Origin: Apostichopus japonicus | Taxonomy: Eukaryota; Echinodermata; Holothuroidea; Aspidochirotida; Stichopodidae | Reading direction: 5' to 3' | Assembly: GCF_037975245.1 (NCBI RefSeq) | Contig: NC_092561.1 | Span: 7,732,001 to 7,796,000, forward strand | Length of the DNA stretch: 64,000 nucleotides | Shown here: positions 25,189-36,755 of the stretch, in pieces | Layout: each line of letters begins with the position of its first letter | Position numbering within the stretch: position 1 is the stretch's first letter | Notes under the pieces: generated by a model | Databases searched by the model: none | Told to the model about the DNA's origin: nothing | Seen by the model: the letters and a program-made list of their open reading frames with translations, nothing else | Program-made: the position numbers and the translations under genes

Positions 25189-26004
25189 CTCATCCAAAAA
25201 CCCGCGCTCTCGTCTATCACTGTGGTAACAACGGTGCATTTGAAGCTTTACATCACGGTGTACCGATAATCGGTATCCCGATATTCGCTGATCAGACTGA
25301 CGTAGCTTACCGTATGATGTCTACTGGGATGGGATTGGTGATACAGTTATCCACAGTGACCAATGAGACGCTCTATCAAGTCACGGCAGAAGTTTTAAAT
25401 AATCCGAAGTAAGTATAGACCAACATAGTACGCAATTTTATAATATATTTGGTTTAAAGGATTGGTTCAGCTGTTTGACATGTCTATTTTGTATGTAAGA
25501 GCACAACAGGACAAAAAGAACAGTGAAGAAACTACCATGATAGCATGCTCTGTTAAGGAGATATGACACTTTGAAGATATCAAAATTTCTTTGAAAATTA
25601 CTGATGTAGAAAGAGTCCTCACTTCCTTAACATGTGTGAATATATTTCTTTAAAAATTATTAACATTTTTTAACATATTTGAAAATAATATAATCAACCA
25701 TTATCCAGATGTTTAATCTCTAATACTTCCTTTGACAAACATGAGATCTCCTGACATATCTTTTGGTTGAAAGTCATGAAATCTCGCAAAATATTTAGAA
25801 GGAAAAAAAAACAAAGACTTTTCAGGAATGTAAGGATGTGACATCACAGCTAGTCAGAATTTAGCAGTTTCTACACAATCTGATAAAACTTTACACTTGA
25901 ATTTCTCTTTAACCGAAAAAAGATATTTGAACAGTTTTTTTTCACCATTGTGTTTCTTTTATTGTCCTCTTTCATATAACATAAACATGTATGTATGTTT
26001 GGAG

Positions 26005-26395
26005 CAGTTGCAGAGCGTCCACACAGTCAGAGGGGCGTATGCCCCCCCCCCCCCCCGACGGACTCAAATGGACTGCTGGCGCCCTTTTCAGCTTTTTACC
26101 ACATTTTACTTATTCGCGATTATTGACTTTTTTTATTGCGCTCTCAAATACCTATTGACATTTGTCACATTTTGTTGGCGATGACACCTATTTATTCTTC
26201 GTTTATCTGCAAATTAGCAAGGCCCGGAAAGAGTCATTTCCGGCTATCTAGGGAGTATCTTTACTCAAACAATTTCTGTACGGTCCGCGCCAACCTGTGG
26301 TGGCGCTCCGCTTAGATAGTGTCGAAAGCGCCCCTATATAGACCATTCTCGCCCCCCCCCCCCCCCTCTGACCAATACTCCTAGCTCCGCCACTG
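26005..26395. mobile_element. hAT-like MITE, 391 bp, in UGT intron 3
   Basis: The left end cagttgcagagc matches the complement of the right end gctccgccactg at 10 of 12 bases. Inside each end lies a CAGAGGGG box and a 15-base C-run (26042-26056, 26352-26366). Flanking 8-mers gtttggag (25997-26004) and ttatggag (26396-26403) match at 6 of 8 positions, so this is an old 8-bp target duplication. There is no coding capacity. Confidence 0.72.
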
Positions 26396-26574
26396 TTATG
26401 GAGATATGTTTGACAATGCTGAATAAAATATCTAAGCAACTAACATAACCTATAGCGATGACAGTGGTTTCAGCATCAACAATTTTACATTCTACCTTAA
26501 AATATGAAAAAACAAAAACAAAGAGACGATAAGTGTGTGTGTGTTTTTTTTAAGATCCTATAGTGCAACTATGA

Positions 26575-27028
26575 TAAGGTGACCAGACGTCCCCGATTTT
26601 CGGAGACAGTCCCCGATTACAGTGTGCTGTCCCCGATGAACAAGTGTCCCCGAAAATGTCCCAGATTCGTCAAAATGTTCAGGAATTTAGAAAATATCCC
26701 ACATTATTAGAAAAATAATTGTAAAAACAAAATTTAGTCAAGTGTGCAGTCGCAGAACGGAACTAACCAGTATTTCAGGTGGGCCAGTATAAAGTGGAAT
26801 ATGCTAGATCGATCTAGCCTAGCACTCTTTCGTAAAGTAAGTAAATTTCATCTAAGAAAAAGCTACATTTTAGAAAATAAAATTAATTAAAATAGTGCTT
26901 CTAATTATCACCATTTTACATCTAAGCACCTTAGGCACTTGAAAATTTTCCAAAGGGGGAGACCCCTCCCCCATATCAGTCACGCAATAAATGTCCCTGA
27001 TTCCAGTCAGGCAAATATGGTCACCTTA
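26575..27028. mobile_element. hAT-like non-autonomous element, 454 bp, in UGT intron 3
   Basis: Terminal inverted repeats taaggtgacca / tggtcacctta, with a perfect 8-bp target duplication aactatga at 26567-26574 and 27029-27036. The interior starts with repeated 'gtccccgat' motifs. No transposase frame is readable. Confidence 0.9.
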
Positions 27029-27732
27029 AACTATGACATCACAGATTTCAAATATGACCGTCTCATGCAGGCACTACTTATATATAAACTAGACTATTTC
27101 CCAAATAGAGCAACGTTATTCTCAGCTGTTTGAGAAATTTGTACATTTTCTATCAACTGTGCTAAAGTTGCTAATATATTTGGGTAAATTTATATCTTCT
27201 TTAGCATATTGTCTAGATGTTTTACTGTTCTCTGTCAAATCTCACGGAATAAAACTGGTCATGGCACTTTAATTGTTCAATATGAAAATTCACATTTTCC
27301 ATATCAGTAGGGGAAGAGTGAAATAAATACCCACTATTCCAAACCCCTGATACCCCCGCTCTCTCTATATGTCTCATAATTAAGCAACGTCACTTAATTG
27401 GCATATTACGTTAATTAAACAGTGAGTGTCTACAAATTGTTGTCTCTCTCTCTCGTATAACAAGATATCGTGAGCGTGCGCAGTATCTCTCAGCCGTTTA
27501 CCGAGATAATACCGTTACTGCTCCGGAGAGAGGTGCCTTCTGGGTAGAATACATCTTACGACATCGCGGTAACCGTCTCATGAGAGCTAAAGTCACCGAG
27601 ATGGGAATAATCCAGGAATATTTGCTGGATGTTTGGCTGTTTTGTGTTGTGCTCATTTACATAATAATGAAGTGTCTTCAATGGCTATTTGGTGCCTGCT
27701 TTCGTAAAACTATCACCAGCAAGACATTGTAG

Positions 27733-29680
27733 ACCTACAAATAATGGTAGCATTGCGGCAACCTCTACAACTACAAAAGGGAGAAAAAAAATAGCTTCCT
27801 TTTCTTAGCGACGAACTCCCAATTTTAGATCAGCTGAAAGCTTTCAGCTTATCTACAGCGATGGTGCGATTCTGCCGAAATTCTGTCACTTGTTGCCACC
27901 GTGTTTGAATAACTACCATTTCGTCATTTTTCATCCAATGAGGCTGACTTTTCGTCAGTGGTTTTAATGTGAGGAAAGTTTACATAAATGGGGTCATAGC
28001 CATGATATAGGTGATTTTCTGGAAACGTAGAAAATTCTACTCTTCTTAGAGTATTTATTAAAAATCTGCTGAAATGTTGCGGATATAACGTTTGAATTAT
28101 GGTGAGCCAAAGTTGTTCAGAAAAAAATATTTTGTCGTAATGTGAGGGTCCAAAACAGGGCCTTCTGTAGAGCTTTCAGTTATGATGAAATGTAGGCCAC
28201 AGATCATAATGCAATGATCCTGATATATGTTTTTCAACTTTGTAGTATTCATAACCAGAATGCGTTTTGATGTGAGTATCAAAATGTCTTCCATCTTAAT
28301 TTTCCAGTCATTTTGGGAAATAATTCCACCCGTCGGAGAATTGATCAAGTCAAATAATAACTTGCTATACGGACTTCCCATCTAGTTAGATGTCATTCTC
28401 TGTAAAAGGATTACTTAATTGGCAGATTTGCAATTTGAACTTTTCCACAGTGTGTGTGTGCGGAATACGACATGTGAGAATGACGTACAAAATTGTTGGA
28501 GCCGATTCCGATTTCTGCTCTTTGTAAACAAGTTGCTGGTCGTTATGTTACTGTATGTGTGGAATTTTCGTGAGCAATTTTCGGTCAGCACACTTCAAAC
28601 ATGATATCCACAACAGTTTAGCAGATAGCAGAGGAATACTTTTCTTACGTTTTCGTTCTATCATTGCATGAAATTCAATGAAAACTACAAACTGCATATA
28701 CTGTTGGTTCTTTGTTTTTGCAATGGGGCATAGCTTATCCCTATAGTAATATACGAGATCTTTGAGATTTTTATATCATCCAAATAATCCAAAGCATGAG
28801 TTGCGGGACCCAGTTTTATGAAGAGCCTCAAAGTACATCACATAAAATGTAAGTGCTCTTTTTGGAAACAAAGAAACAAAAGAGAAGTTGAGTATGCTTG
28901 ATTAGCTAAGACCTACTTATCGCTTATTAATACAGATTTGACAAGTGGGAAGCTTTGTGCATATACTATATTGTTTCCGAACCTTGGTCTGACACACTTG
29001 CCTTAAGATTCAATATAAAGTCAAGTTTCATTAATATAACTAAAAAAGAGTCCTTTTCGAGATAATGATGCCAGTATAATTCCTGCACTTTTGGGTAGGA
29101 TTACATTAGTCAAGAACAAGTGGCAGTGATCACACGCATGTTTACCAGATATATGACACGCACAATGATTGTTCCTGTTTGCTGGTTATATTATCTAATT
29201 ATAGAGTACTGTCTATACTACAGAGCCCGGGAAGTTACATGCAAGAAATTTTTGTCGAGATCATGCATTTTCGTGCATACGCACGTACGTACTATGTAAC
29301 GTTATGTTTAACGTTAGGTTTCGGTTAGGTGATATATTGTAACGAATCGCGTGGACTATATCATGTTAATCATTAAAGTGTTACTAAATCCCCATTGTAC
29401 AAATTGGCTGATCCGCCTTGTTCTCCTTCAGGAAAAGTGCCAAATAGCATGCAGGAGAACATTTTTTTTTTTTATGGCTGTGATTTTTATTCAGGGTGGT
29501 TGCACCTCACAATTCTTTTATCAACTTAAGATTATTTGTAACATATCGTCATTGTTGTTTAACCATGAAGTTTAACCTATATTAAAACTCATACCTTTTT
29601 TTTTCATCCTATGTATAAATATATACTGTTATGTATTTAAACTGGATTTTTAATAAACTTGATATGCACGAAAACGTATA
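27733..29680. other. Region downstream of the UGT gene
   Basis: It includes the UGT 3' UTR of unknown length; I did not find a clear AATAAA close to the stop. A minus-strand 94-codon frame at 28097-28381 has no recognisable domain. The rest is AT-rich without visible structure. Confidence 0.5.
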
Positions 29681-29689
29681 TGACTATAT

Positions 29690-30080
29690 GTGTATCATGC
29701 CAGCAGCGATGCCCGCTTAATCGAAGGGTATTTTGCCATTGTGTCATCGTGTGGTACATGCTGACCGTGATACTGAAAATGCACGTATCCGTAATTTCCA
29801 AGAATTTCGTAGGCCTAACGGCCCACCGGACAAAAAAAAAACATACATGGAAGGAATGAGTACTGCCAATCAGCAGCGTATAGAAGCTTACTGGACTTTC
29901 TTGAGAAGAAGGAATGTACTCAATTTTGGATGTTTACCTAATGCAAGACTTAATTTTCAGAGGAGAGTTTACAGGGGATTTGCTAGATGAAACCCTAGAC
30001 TCCTCTCCTAGAACTTCATCCTGCACACAGTGCCATAAGTCTACATATTATAACGACAATGTCTTCATTATCATATACGT
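29690..30080 (+). pseudogene. Broken integrase-core (DDE) domain remnant
   Basis: Plus-strand frames read 'HADRDTENARIRNFQEF' followed by 'EGMSTANQQRIEAYWTFLRR' (29733-29990). They then continue in another frame as 'YLMQDLIFRGEFTGDLLDE'. This order matches integrase-core proteins of metazoan transposon origin: a D-x-GTEN motif, then S-T-x-NQRIE-x-W-x-F-LR about 30-40 residues later. The expected GTEN glycine is replaced. There is an extra residue in the NQ(Q)RIE motif, the 5' half is missing, and a frameshift lies near 29910. It is therefore a dead fragment of a transposase/integrase-like gene. The exact family (Ginger-like or other) cannot be settled here. Confidence 0.7.
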
Positions 30081-30164
30081 AAATAAAAATAAGCAGCACA
30101 AAAAAAGAGTTTTCTTTCGCAGGGAGAACTTGATGAGATTGTCAAAATGTCGAACACATACATA

Positions 30165-30250
30165 CACCCGATACGCCTTACCTTAAACATTCATGTACCA
30201 AAGCACACACCCCATACGCGCTACCACAAACATTCATGTACCAAGTGGAC
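30165..30250. repeat. Two-copy ~45-bp tandem repeat
   Basis: The phrase aaacattcatgtaccaa occurs near 30185 and 30230, within matching flanks (atacgccttacc / atacgcgctacc). Confidence 0.7.
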
Positions 30251-30550
30251 ATACTGTGTCGCTGTACCGCGCGTCACACCTGTGGGTTGTTACTGTCAAT
30301 CTACATGTAGTCAATCCAATTGACATTGATGTGTGCTTTCATCAACCAGAATTTCGATCCAGCATAATTGAGATGAAGACATAGGCGGGATTATAAGGGC
30401 AATGGGTGAACTTGCCGAGAGTGGTTATCCTGTGTAAATTGTCAGATTGAAAGCACCAGGGGTTCACTCTGTACAATCATAACACTTGGGTAATACGCCC
30501 TCAGTCACAGTTATACAAAGCCAATTTATACGCTTTAACACAACAGTAGA

Positions 30551-30640
30551 ATCACTGTGGTCGAGTGGTACGGACTTCGGTCTGTGACACAAGATCCGGG
30601 GGTTCGATTTCTACCTTCGCCTGATGAGTACCAATACAAG
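30551..30640 (+). mobile_element. tRNA-like segment, probable SINE head
   Basis: A box A-like tggtcgagtgg (30557-30567) is followed by a box B-like ggttcgattt (30601-30610), at the spacing of an internal Pol III promoter. The acceptor-stem halves do not pair, so this is unlikely to be a functional tRNA gene. A tRNA-derived SINE is the better reading. Confidence 0.5.
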
Positions 30641-32980
30641 GACGAAACCGGTCGTGAAGTGGAATTTTTCTAGTGTGTTGTTCTTTATTTATTGATATAT
30701 ATACAAGTTTCGTCACAAATCAAAATTTAAACCAAGACTTAAAGGGAGTGAAGACTCGCGCACAAAGAAACGTCTGATGCCGGTAATCTGACTTAGTTTC
30801 GAATGAGGTGTAATAGAAGTGTTAGACACCACCATGGATCCCAGAAAAATACACACACAGCTTGCTACCATCAGTAGTTAGACAGTAGTGTACGGTCAGT
30901 ACATGCAGCTACGGTCAATGCCCACAACACAGTGTACATAGCAGCGATGGACATCTCAGGTCCAGATAAAAGATAACAAGGTATCATGTTTCATTACTGT
31001 CTGCATTTTGTAGCGACAAGAAAAGAACTTCACTTGCAAGCAACGGAAAGTTTTTTTTTTTCTGAGGGCGGCACGCGGTTTGCGAGTCTTCAATGCCTTT
31101 AACGAAACTTGTAAAACGGATGGCGTTGTTTCAAAATCTTTCTTGACTGTTAACTTGTCGCTGCTCGTGTCTGTCATGAATGTAAAAAATAAAAGGAAGC
31201 CAACAGTTTGAAGTGTTGCTATAGATCTTTATATGACATAATTTTATGCAGACGAAAAAAAATCTCCACGTGTTATAAAACGGTTCTGGATGGGAGCAAA
31301 TAAATTGGGCCTATGTATGGACTATATGTGATATTGCTTCCTAACGTTCTGTTCCGTAACTCATGGGAGGAGGGTAATTGGGGGTGGGGAGGGGTTGGAA
31401 GGAGGTATCGCAATGCCCAGTAACTTTCATGCTATGTGATCAAAAAAATAATTGATTGGTTCAATGATAATTATCAGTATCTCATTTTTCTTCGAGATAG
31501 ATGAACCTGTCCCTGTTTTTTTTATTTATTTTTTTTTTTGTCTTCTTCTTCTTCTTCTTCTTCTTCTTCTGTATATACCTCGCCCCATAACTTTTCCAAT
31601 AAAAATGTAGCTGAAACGAAAACAAATAATCTCATAATGCGTGCATGTACACAAGATAGGCTATGGAAAATGAAAACATCTTTAAGATTAAAATAAATCA
31701 AGAATAAATAATAAAACTAGAAACGATAAATAATAAATCTAGAAACAATAACAAGAATGGGGCCGGAGAAAAAAAGAAAGTAAACGAAATAGTCTTATAT
31801 AAATAATTGCCTGCCTTAAGGTTGAACAACTCAATTTAATACAAAATGGGGTACGTTAACTACTTAAGCAGCTTACTGAGGATTTAACTTCCAACGGTGA
31901 AATAACAAGCACACCTTCATGGAACTTTAATCAAGCAAATAATCTTTATTTGTCTTTTCTTTATTTATTTTTTTATTATTTATTAAAATTTTCCTTCGGG
32001 TAAGCGCACACATTTATTTATACTTGCATATTAAAATTAACTATTTATAACAAACCCTGACCGACTATCGCGATTCGTGACAAAAGTGACAGATTTGATG
32101 AAAGTTTACATAATACAAAATTAAATTGACGATTTTATCGATACAACCTATTACCATGGATGTAAAAATACTTGTAGCTATCGCAGAATCGCCGTAGGTT
32201 ACATAAGACTTTTAATAATCCTCTATACGAATGAGGGATATAATCTAATAGTATGTATGACCATTATATGGATCCACAAATTATTAATGACATTAATCAC
32301 AGTATATAACCTACCACCCCGCTACCCCCCCCATCCCCCCTAACCTCATTCCCACACCCCTCAACGTATATAGTTTCTACATTGATCTTCGTCAAATAAA
32401 ATTAGCCAGATATTTGGAAAGTTCCTTTAAGCTTAAGGCAAGACTCTGAAGCTTTCTAAATAAAAATCATCCAGAATAGAAACACGCATGAAAACTACAA
32501 TATGAAATGTCTCCTGAAAGGTAACGAGGGCGGTATGAAAGAAGTTAACATGCATACACTCCGGATGTGTGGCCTGATTAATTCCATTTGGCTTCGGCTT
32601 TGAGTTCAACGATTCCGTATATGCTGCAGTGATGGACGAATCTAGACGTAATAGTAATTATTGACTTTGCGACCAGCATTCTATAGTGATTGTCGATTTT
32701 GCAATCCTCGGGCCCCCTCACAATTGTGCAAGGTCGGTATGAGTGACGTCATAGTTTTTCCTTTCGGGAAACCTAAAATGGTAAAATGGAAACTGGGAAG
32801 TAGCAAGTGAAGTATCACGAGCTGGGTGCTTCTGTCAGCATCTGATTAAAATTCAAACTGTGTTACGTTGCAATTGTAGCCCGTTTTTCTCTTGCCTTAG
32901 GCTATACAATTATATCACCAATGTAACCAAAAGAATAGGCTTTCTAAGAGTGCTAATTATATTTTGTTACTCTTTGGAAA
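30641..32980. other. Intergenic
   Basis: No gene was recognised. A minus-strand frame at 30956-31177 ('MTDTSSDKLTVKKDFE') has coding-like composition but no domain. A (CTT)n run occupies about 31540-31570. Confidence 0.4.
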
Positions 32981-32986
32981 AGTTGG

Positions 32987-33446
32987 TCCTCTCCTCTCCT
33001 CTCCTCTCCTCTCCTCTCCTCTCCTCTCCTCTCCTCTCCTCTCCTCTCCTCTCCTCTCCTCTCCTCTCCTCTCCTCTCCTCTCCTCTCCTCTCCTCTCCT
33101 CTCCTCTCCTCTCCTCTCCTCTCCTCTCCTCTCCTCTCCTCTCCTCTCCTCTCCTCTCCTCTCCTCTCCTCTCCTCTCCTCTCCTCTCCTCTCCTCTCCT
33201 CTCCTCTCCTCTCCTCTCCTCTCCTCTCCTCTCCTCTCCTCTCCTCTCCTCTCCTCTCCTCTCCTCTCCTCTCCTCTCCTCTCCTCTCCTCTCCTCTCCT
33301 CTCCTCTCCTCTCCTCTCCTCTCCTCTCCTCTCCTCTCCTCTCCTCTCCTCTCCTCTCCTCTCCTCTCCTCTCCTCTCCTCTCCTCTCCTCTCCTCTCCT
33401 CTCCTCTCCTCTCCTCTCCTCTCCTCTCCTCTCCTCTCCTCTCCTC
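32987..33446. repeat. (CTCCT)n pentanucleotide array, ~460 bp
   Basis: About 92 essentially perfect copies of CTCCT, strictly polypyrimidine on plus and polypurine on minus. Long frames through it (LLSSP and GEERR repeats) appear in several frames on both strands because the unit has no stop. They are not genes. Confidence 0.98.
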
Positions 33447-35138
33447 TTGTCCCTTTACATCCCTCCCATCTCCCCTCCATGGACTGTTATCTTTCACACC
33501 GTCATTTCGTCACCTCACTTCCATGTTTCAGAGTAGTGAGTTAGTCGGGTACTTCAAGTAGCAAGACACTTGAGAAATAGACCCTCGTGTATATAAGGCC
33601 TACTTATCGCTACCATGGAGGTAACATCCACTGTTTTTTTATTTACCATGATCAAATAAAATCTAAATAGACTGTTAAGCGTTTCAAATCGTTTACCTTC
33701 ACTATAAAGAAGGCCCTTTCAATGCATACAAGCTATAATTGAGCTTGCCTCATTGAATAACAATAAAACAACAGCCCGTCGTTTGTGTGCCGTTAGCAAT
33801 CGCCAACAAAGAAACTATGTGTACACACACAAAACTAAGACCCTTTCTAAGCATTCTTATCCCGTTGACCAATGTTACTATGAAGGCTTTAAAGGTCTTC
33901 TGTATGTGTCCCCCAAAATAAGCTAGAATGGTCACCTATAACTCAAGTGTTTGTAGCCCATTTTCCACCTTAATCAAAGTTATATCGAAGATGAAAACTT
34001 ACTTCTATTTTATGGTAATGATGCAATCGTTAAGTGTTTCAAACTAATTTGAGTGGAATACAAACTTTATAAAAATCGCTTCTGTAAAGATGAAATCTTC
34101 GTTGTTTTAGCACATTTTAAAGATATCATGTCTAGCAGAGTTTATCTTTAAGATAGCTGTTGGCTTGCCTCCGAATACCAACATTGTAGTTTACTATGTA
34201 AATATTTTAAACTTTTTTCTTATCTGGCTTCTTGTAAATTGGAGGTAACTTCTGCAACGCAGCCTACCGTTAATACAGGAAAACAACAGCCTGTGGTCCT
34301 GTGGTCTGCCTTCAAGACACGAACATTACTCAATGCTATTAGGATCCACGGCAGGGATTTTATATATGGAACTATTTCTACTACATGTTCACCATGGAAG
34401 CACGTTGAATCTTGTTTTGGGATCTTCTGCAAACTAGACGATAACAAACAAACAAAAAAACGAAAAATGGTGTAGGCCTACAGCCTATTCTCCACTCGAA
34501 GATTTGGAAATCTTTAGGGCTGGAAATTGTCGTATGTTTAAAGAGGAGCCTCACGGCATTGAGATATATTGGAATATTCGGATAAACGGTTAACTGAAAC
34601 TTCATGTTGGATCTTCCACTACGTTGTGATTATCAAAGAATACGGTTTAAGTACGTTCAAGTTCTCAAAATTGGCAGTTATGTAACATTTGATATAACTG
34701 CTAAACCTTAAAGGAATACAAAATGGATGATAGAACAATAGGGATTTTTCAGTTGCATTAAACTGGTTGCGCGTGGGCGTTTTTAATTGAAGTTGCAATG
34801 TCGTCTGTCGAATCATGAATTATAACATATGGAAACTAAGGATATCAGGGATTATCTATGGATTTTCCAGGGATAAGTGTAAATTCGCTTCATCGTGAAT
34901 TAGACATGGCCTATGGATGATGAGTAATACCCAGAGGTAAGTGTTCATTGCACAATTATTCTCATAACAAAAGTCTCAATAAATCTAAACTTTAAAACAG
35001 CCTATATCACAACATTAGTTTAACTGTGTATGCAGAAGATGTAATAAAAAACGCGCGCGAAAGTGTGACACTGAGGTTGGGCGCGCACACAGACCGTTCC
35101 CATGGTATGGCAGCGCGCGACGACACACCAAATGAGCT
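33447..35138. other. Intergenic
   Basis: No gene or clear repeat was recognised. The phrase aaacaacagcc(c/t)gt occurs near 33763 and 34281, a hint of a weak dispersed repeat. Confidence 0.4.
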
Positions 35139-35260
<122 letters not shown>

Positions 35261-35728
35261 AAAATAACCGTTTAGGCCTAGATAATGAGAAGGTTCATCG
35301 CATGAGTTATAGTAAAATTCTCATATATGTAAAATTAGTAATTCAAGTTTACAAATTCCGAGAGCCTATGTGGGTGGGTCCCTTAACATGGATTTTTTAT
35401 ATTGCGCAAACTTCTCGGCAACCGTTAGAAAAAGCTTTCCTGAACTACATCCACTCGAAGACCTGGAAAGTGACTTATTTTTAGGGTTTTTCGTGTAATA
35501 ATGCCACCCGTTTCAGTGGCTACATGTAATTACGGTCCGTATGCAGACAAGTGATCAACTGGCTCAAGGACTTGCGTAGTGTACCAACTGATAACAATGG
35601 AGAAAAAACACAATCTTTTCACTAGAAACTATTGAAGCGAAAGGGAAAGTTGAATGAGGGGACCTAAAGGAACATATTCAACCAACACACGCAATACATA
35701 ACAGTTGAGTTAGGCTATATATATACCA

Positions 35729-35811
35729 GCGTCCATAGCCTAGTGGTTAGGGTGTCCGCATATAAAGCGGGAGGCCCGGGCTCGATTCCCGGTGGAGGCT
35801 GGAAGCTTTTT
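35729..35811 (+). mobile_element. tRNA-like cloverleaf with Pol III terminator (tRNA-derived SINE or tRNA pseudogene)
   Basis: The 72-nt segment folds as a cloverleaf. The acceptor stem gcgtcca/tggaggc pairs at 6 of 7 positions. Box A is tagcctagtggttaggg. The anticodon stem is tccgc/gcggg with loop atataaa. The T stem is ccggg/cccgg with loop ctcgatt. A run of five T (35807-35811) follows. The apparent anticodon ATA, the U at the discriminator position and the mismatch argue against a working tRNA. The same 3' half plus downstream 'aag-ttttt-cac' recurs on the minus strand at 38107-38148, so a dispersed family is likely. Confidence 0.65.
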
Positions 35812-35829
35812 CACATACAGTACCTTCCA

Positions 35830-36554
35830 CGTTGCCACGTCAATTATTTGAAACAATGTCAAATTGATATAAGGGTTTAATTAGTGAAAGCCTCGGTGAA
35901 TTTGTTTTACGGTATTTGCACTTTTAAGCTATACATGTATAGCGCCACGATTTGTTATGGTGGCGCGCTGTAGATAAATTTAAATCAGTACCGTACTCGG
36001 TATGTGTAAATCCTTATACATGCGCTGGCAACCAAAGCAACATCCCATCACCATGAAAAAACAGCACGTGTATGGAGTAATCTTGATATTTCGGAGATGT
36101 TGAGTATCATCGCTCTAACACGACTTTTTTATTTCCTTCGCATACTTACCCATCCATAAAATTTTGGTTTGCTTTTTTCCGTGAATGAATTTAATCGCTA
36201 ACATAATTTGTACTTTGTTAATGGTAATACTTTAATCTCATGCTGTTAACTTAGGTACAGTAGGACAGTGTCACAGCAGGGAAGGCTTCGTAATTGTTTT
36301 GTACATAAATATTCCCTACTATTTACTTTAAGATACGCTAGCAAATCCAATCCGTAAATGGTCGGCAACGTCCAAACTTGTCTCAATTTCTGAGAGGAAA
36401 ATTAAAATTCTCTACAATAATTATTTGGTTGAACAATTATTCTTAGCCATGCTAAGATTTGGGGCAGATATCGTTGACGGTTTTGAAGTTATAGCCTATC
36501 TCATGCATATTCAACAGTTTTCCCCCACCTACTTCCAGCCAGTTTGGATAAAGT
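35830..36554. other. Intergenic
   Basis: AT-rich sequence with no gene or repeat that I can name. Confidence 0.4.
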
Positions 36555-36755
36555 TTCTATTGTTAATACCACTTCATACTCTTCTACCATATCATGCTTC
36601 AAAACACTCGTACTGACAGAATGGACAGTTCCTAACCTTTATCTCATAGGAACTAGATATCCATACTGCTCGCACTGTAAGTATACAAACGAGTTCTTCG
36701 AAGCGTGACCTGAAAGAACATTGTAGAAAAAATTGTCCCAAATAAGTGGGGTTTT
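36555..36755 (+). repeat. Palindromic dispersed repeat, copy 1
   Basis: About 200 bp. The core is an imperfect hairpin whose left arm contains atgcttcaaaacactcgtac and whose right arm contains acgagttcttcgaagcgtg. Between the arms lies acagttcctaacc. Flanks that read ttctattgttaataccac on the left and aaaattgtccca on the right are shared with the copies at 44114 and 56694. Confidence 0.8.

Larger units (their letters stand above)
25409..27464 (+). other. UGT intron 3, hosting two transposons
   Basis: Donor gtaagt at 25409, acceptor ctcgtataacaag ending at 27464, phase 2. It contains the hAT-like elements at 26005-26395 and 26575-27028, which account for about 40% of the intron. Confidence 0.85.
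21743..27732 (+). pseudogene. UDP-glycosyltransferase (UGT family), four coding exons, one apparent 1-base frameshift
   Basis: Membrane enzyme that transfers a sugar from a UDP-sugar to small lipophilic acceptors, acting in the ER lumen. Coding exons: 21743-22620, 23490-23709, 25189-25408, 27465-27732. Introns are GT-AG with phases 0, 1 and 2, and the frame joins at every junction. Intact it would be about 528 aa, the usual UGT length. The N-terminus has a signal peptide (SSSILLCLSLIAMWVMSASG) and the catalytic His in 'PGTSHFKSA'. Exons 2-3 give 'VVSMGT' and the UGT signature from WIPQKDL through YHCGNNGAFEAL to PIFADQ, with the HCG and D-Q sugar-nucleotide residues. Exon 4 ends with a transmembrane helix (about VWLFCVVLIYIIMKC) and a short basic tail. 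Oddity: in exon 1 the frame breaks at the A-run 22227-22231. One extra A would rejoin 'LWQQVLVQK' to 'MPDIPHG' and make the exon length (878 bp) a multiple of three. It is either a recent null allele or a sequence error; every other part looks constrained. Acceptor substrate is unknown. Confidence 0.88.

Noticed and set aside
32860-33561. Four overlapping long frames (LLSSP / GEERR repeats)
   Set aside because: The CTCCT unit contains no stop on either strand, so every frame stays open. This is pure microsatellite.
35729-35800. Functional tRNA gene
   Set aside because: It has an acceptor mismatch, U at the discriminator and an implausible ATA anticodon. A second truncated copy shares the same flank, so a SINE or pseudogene is more likely.
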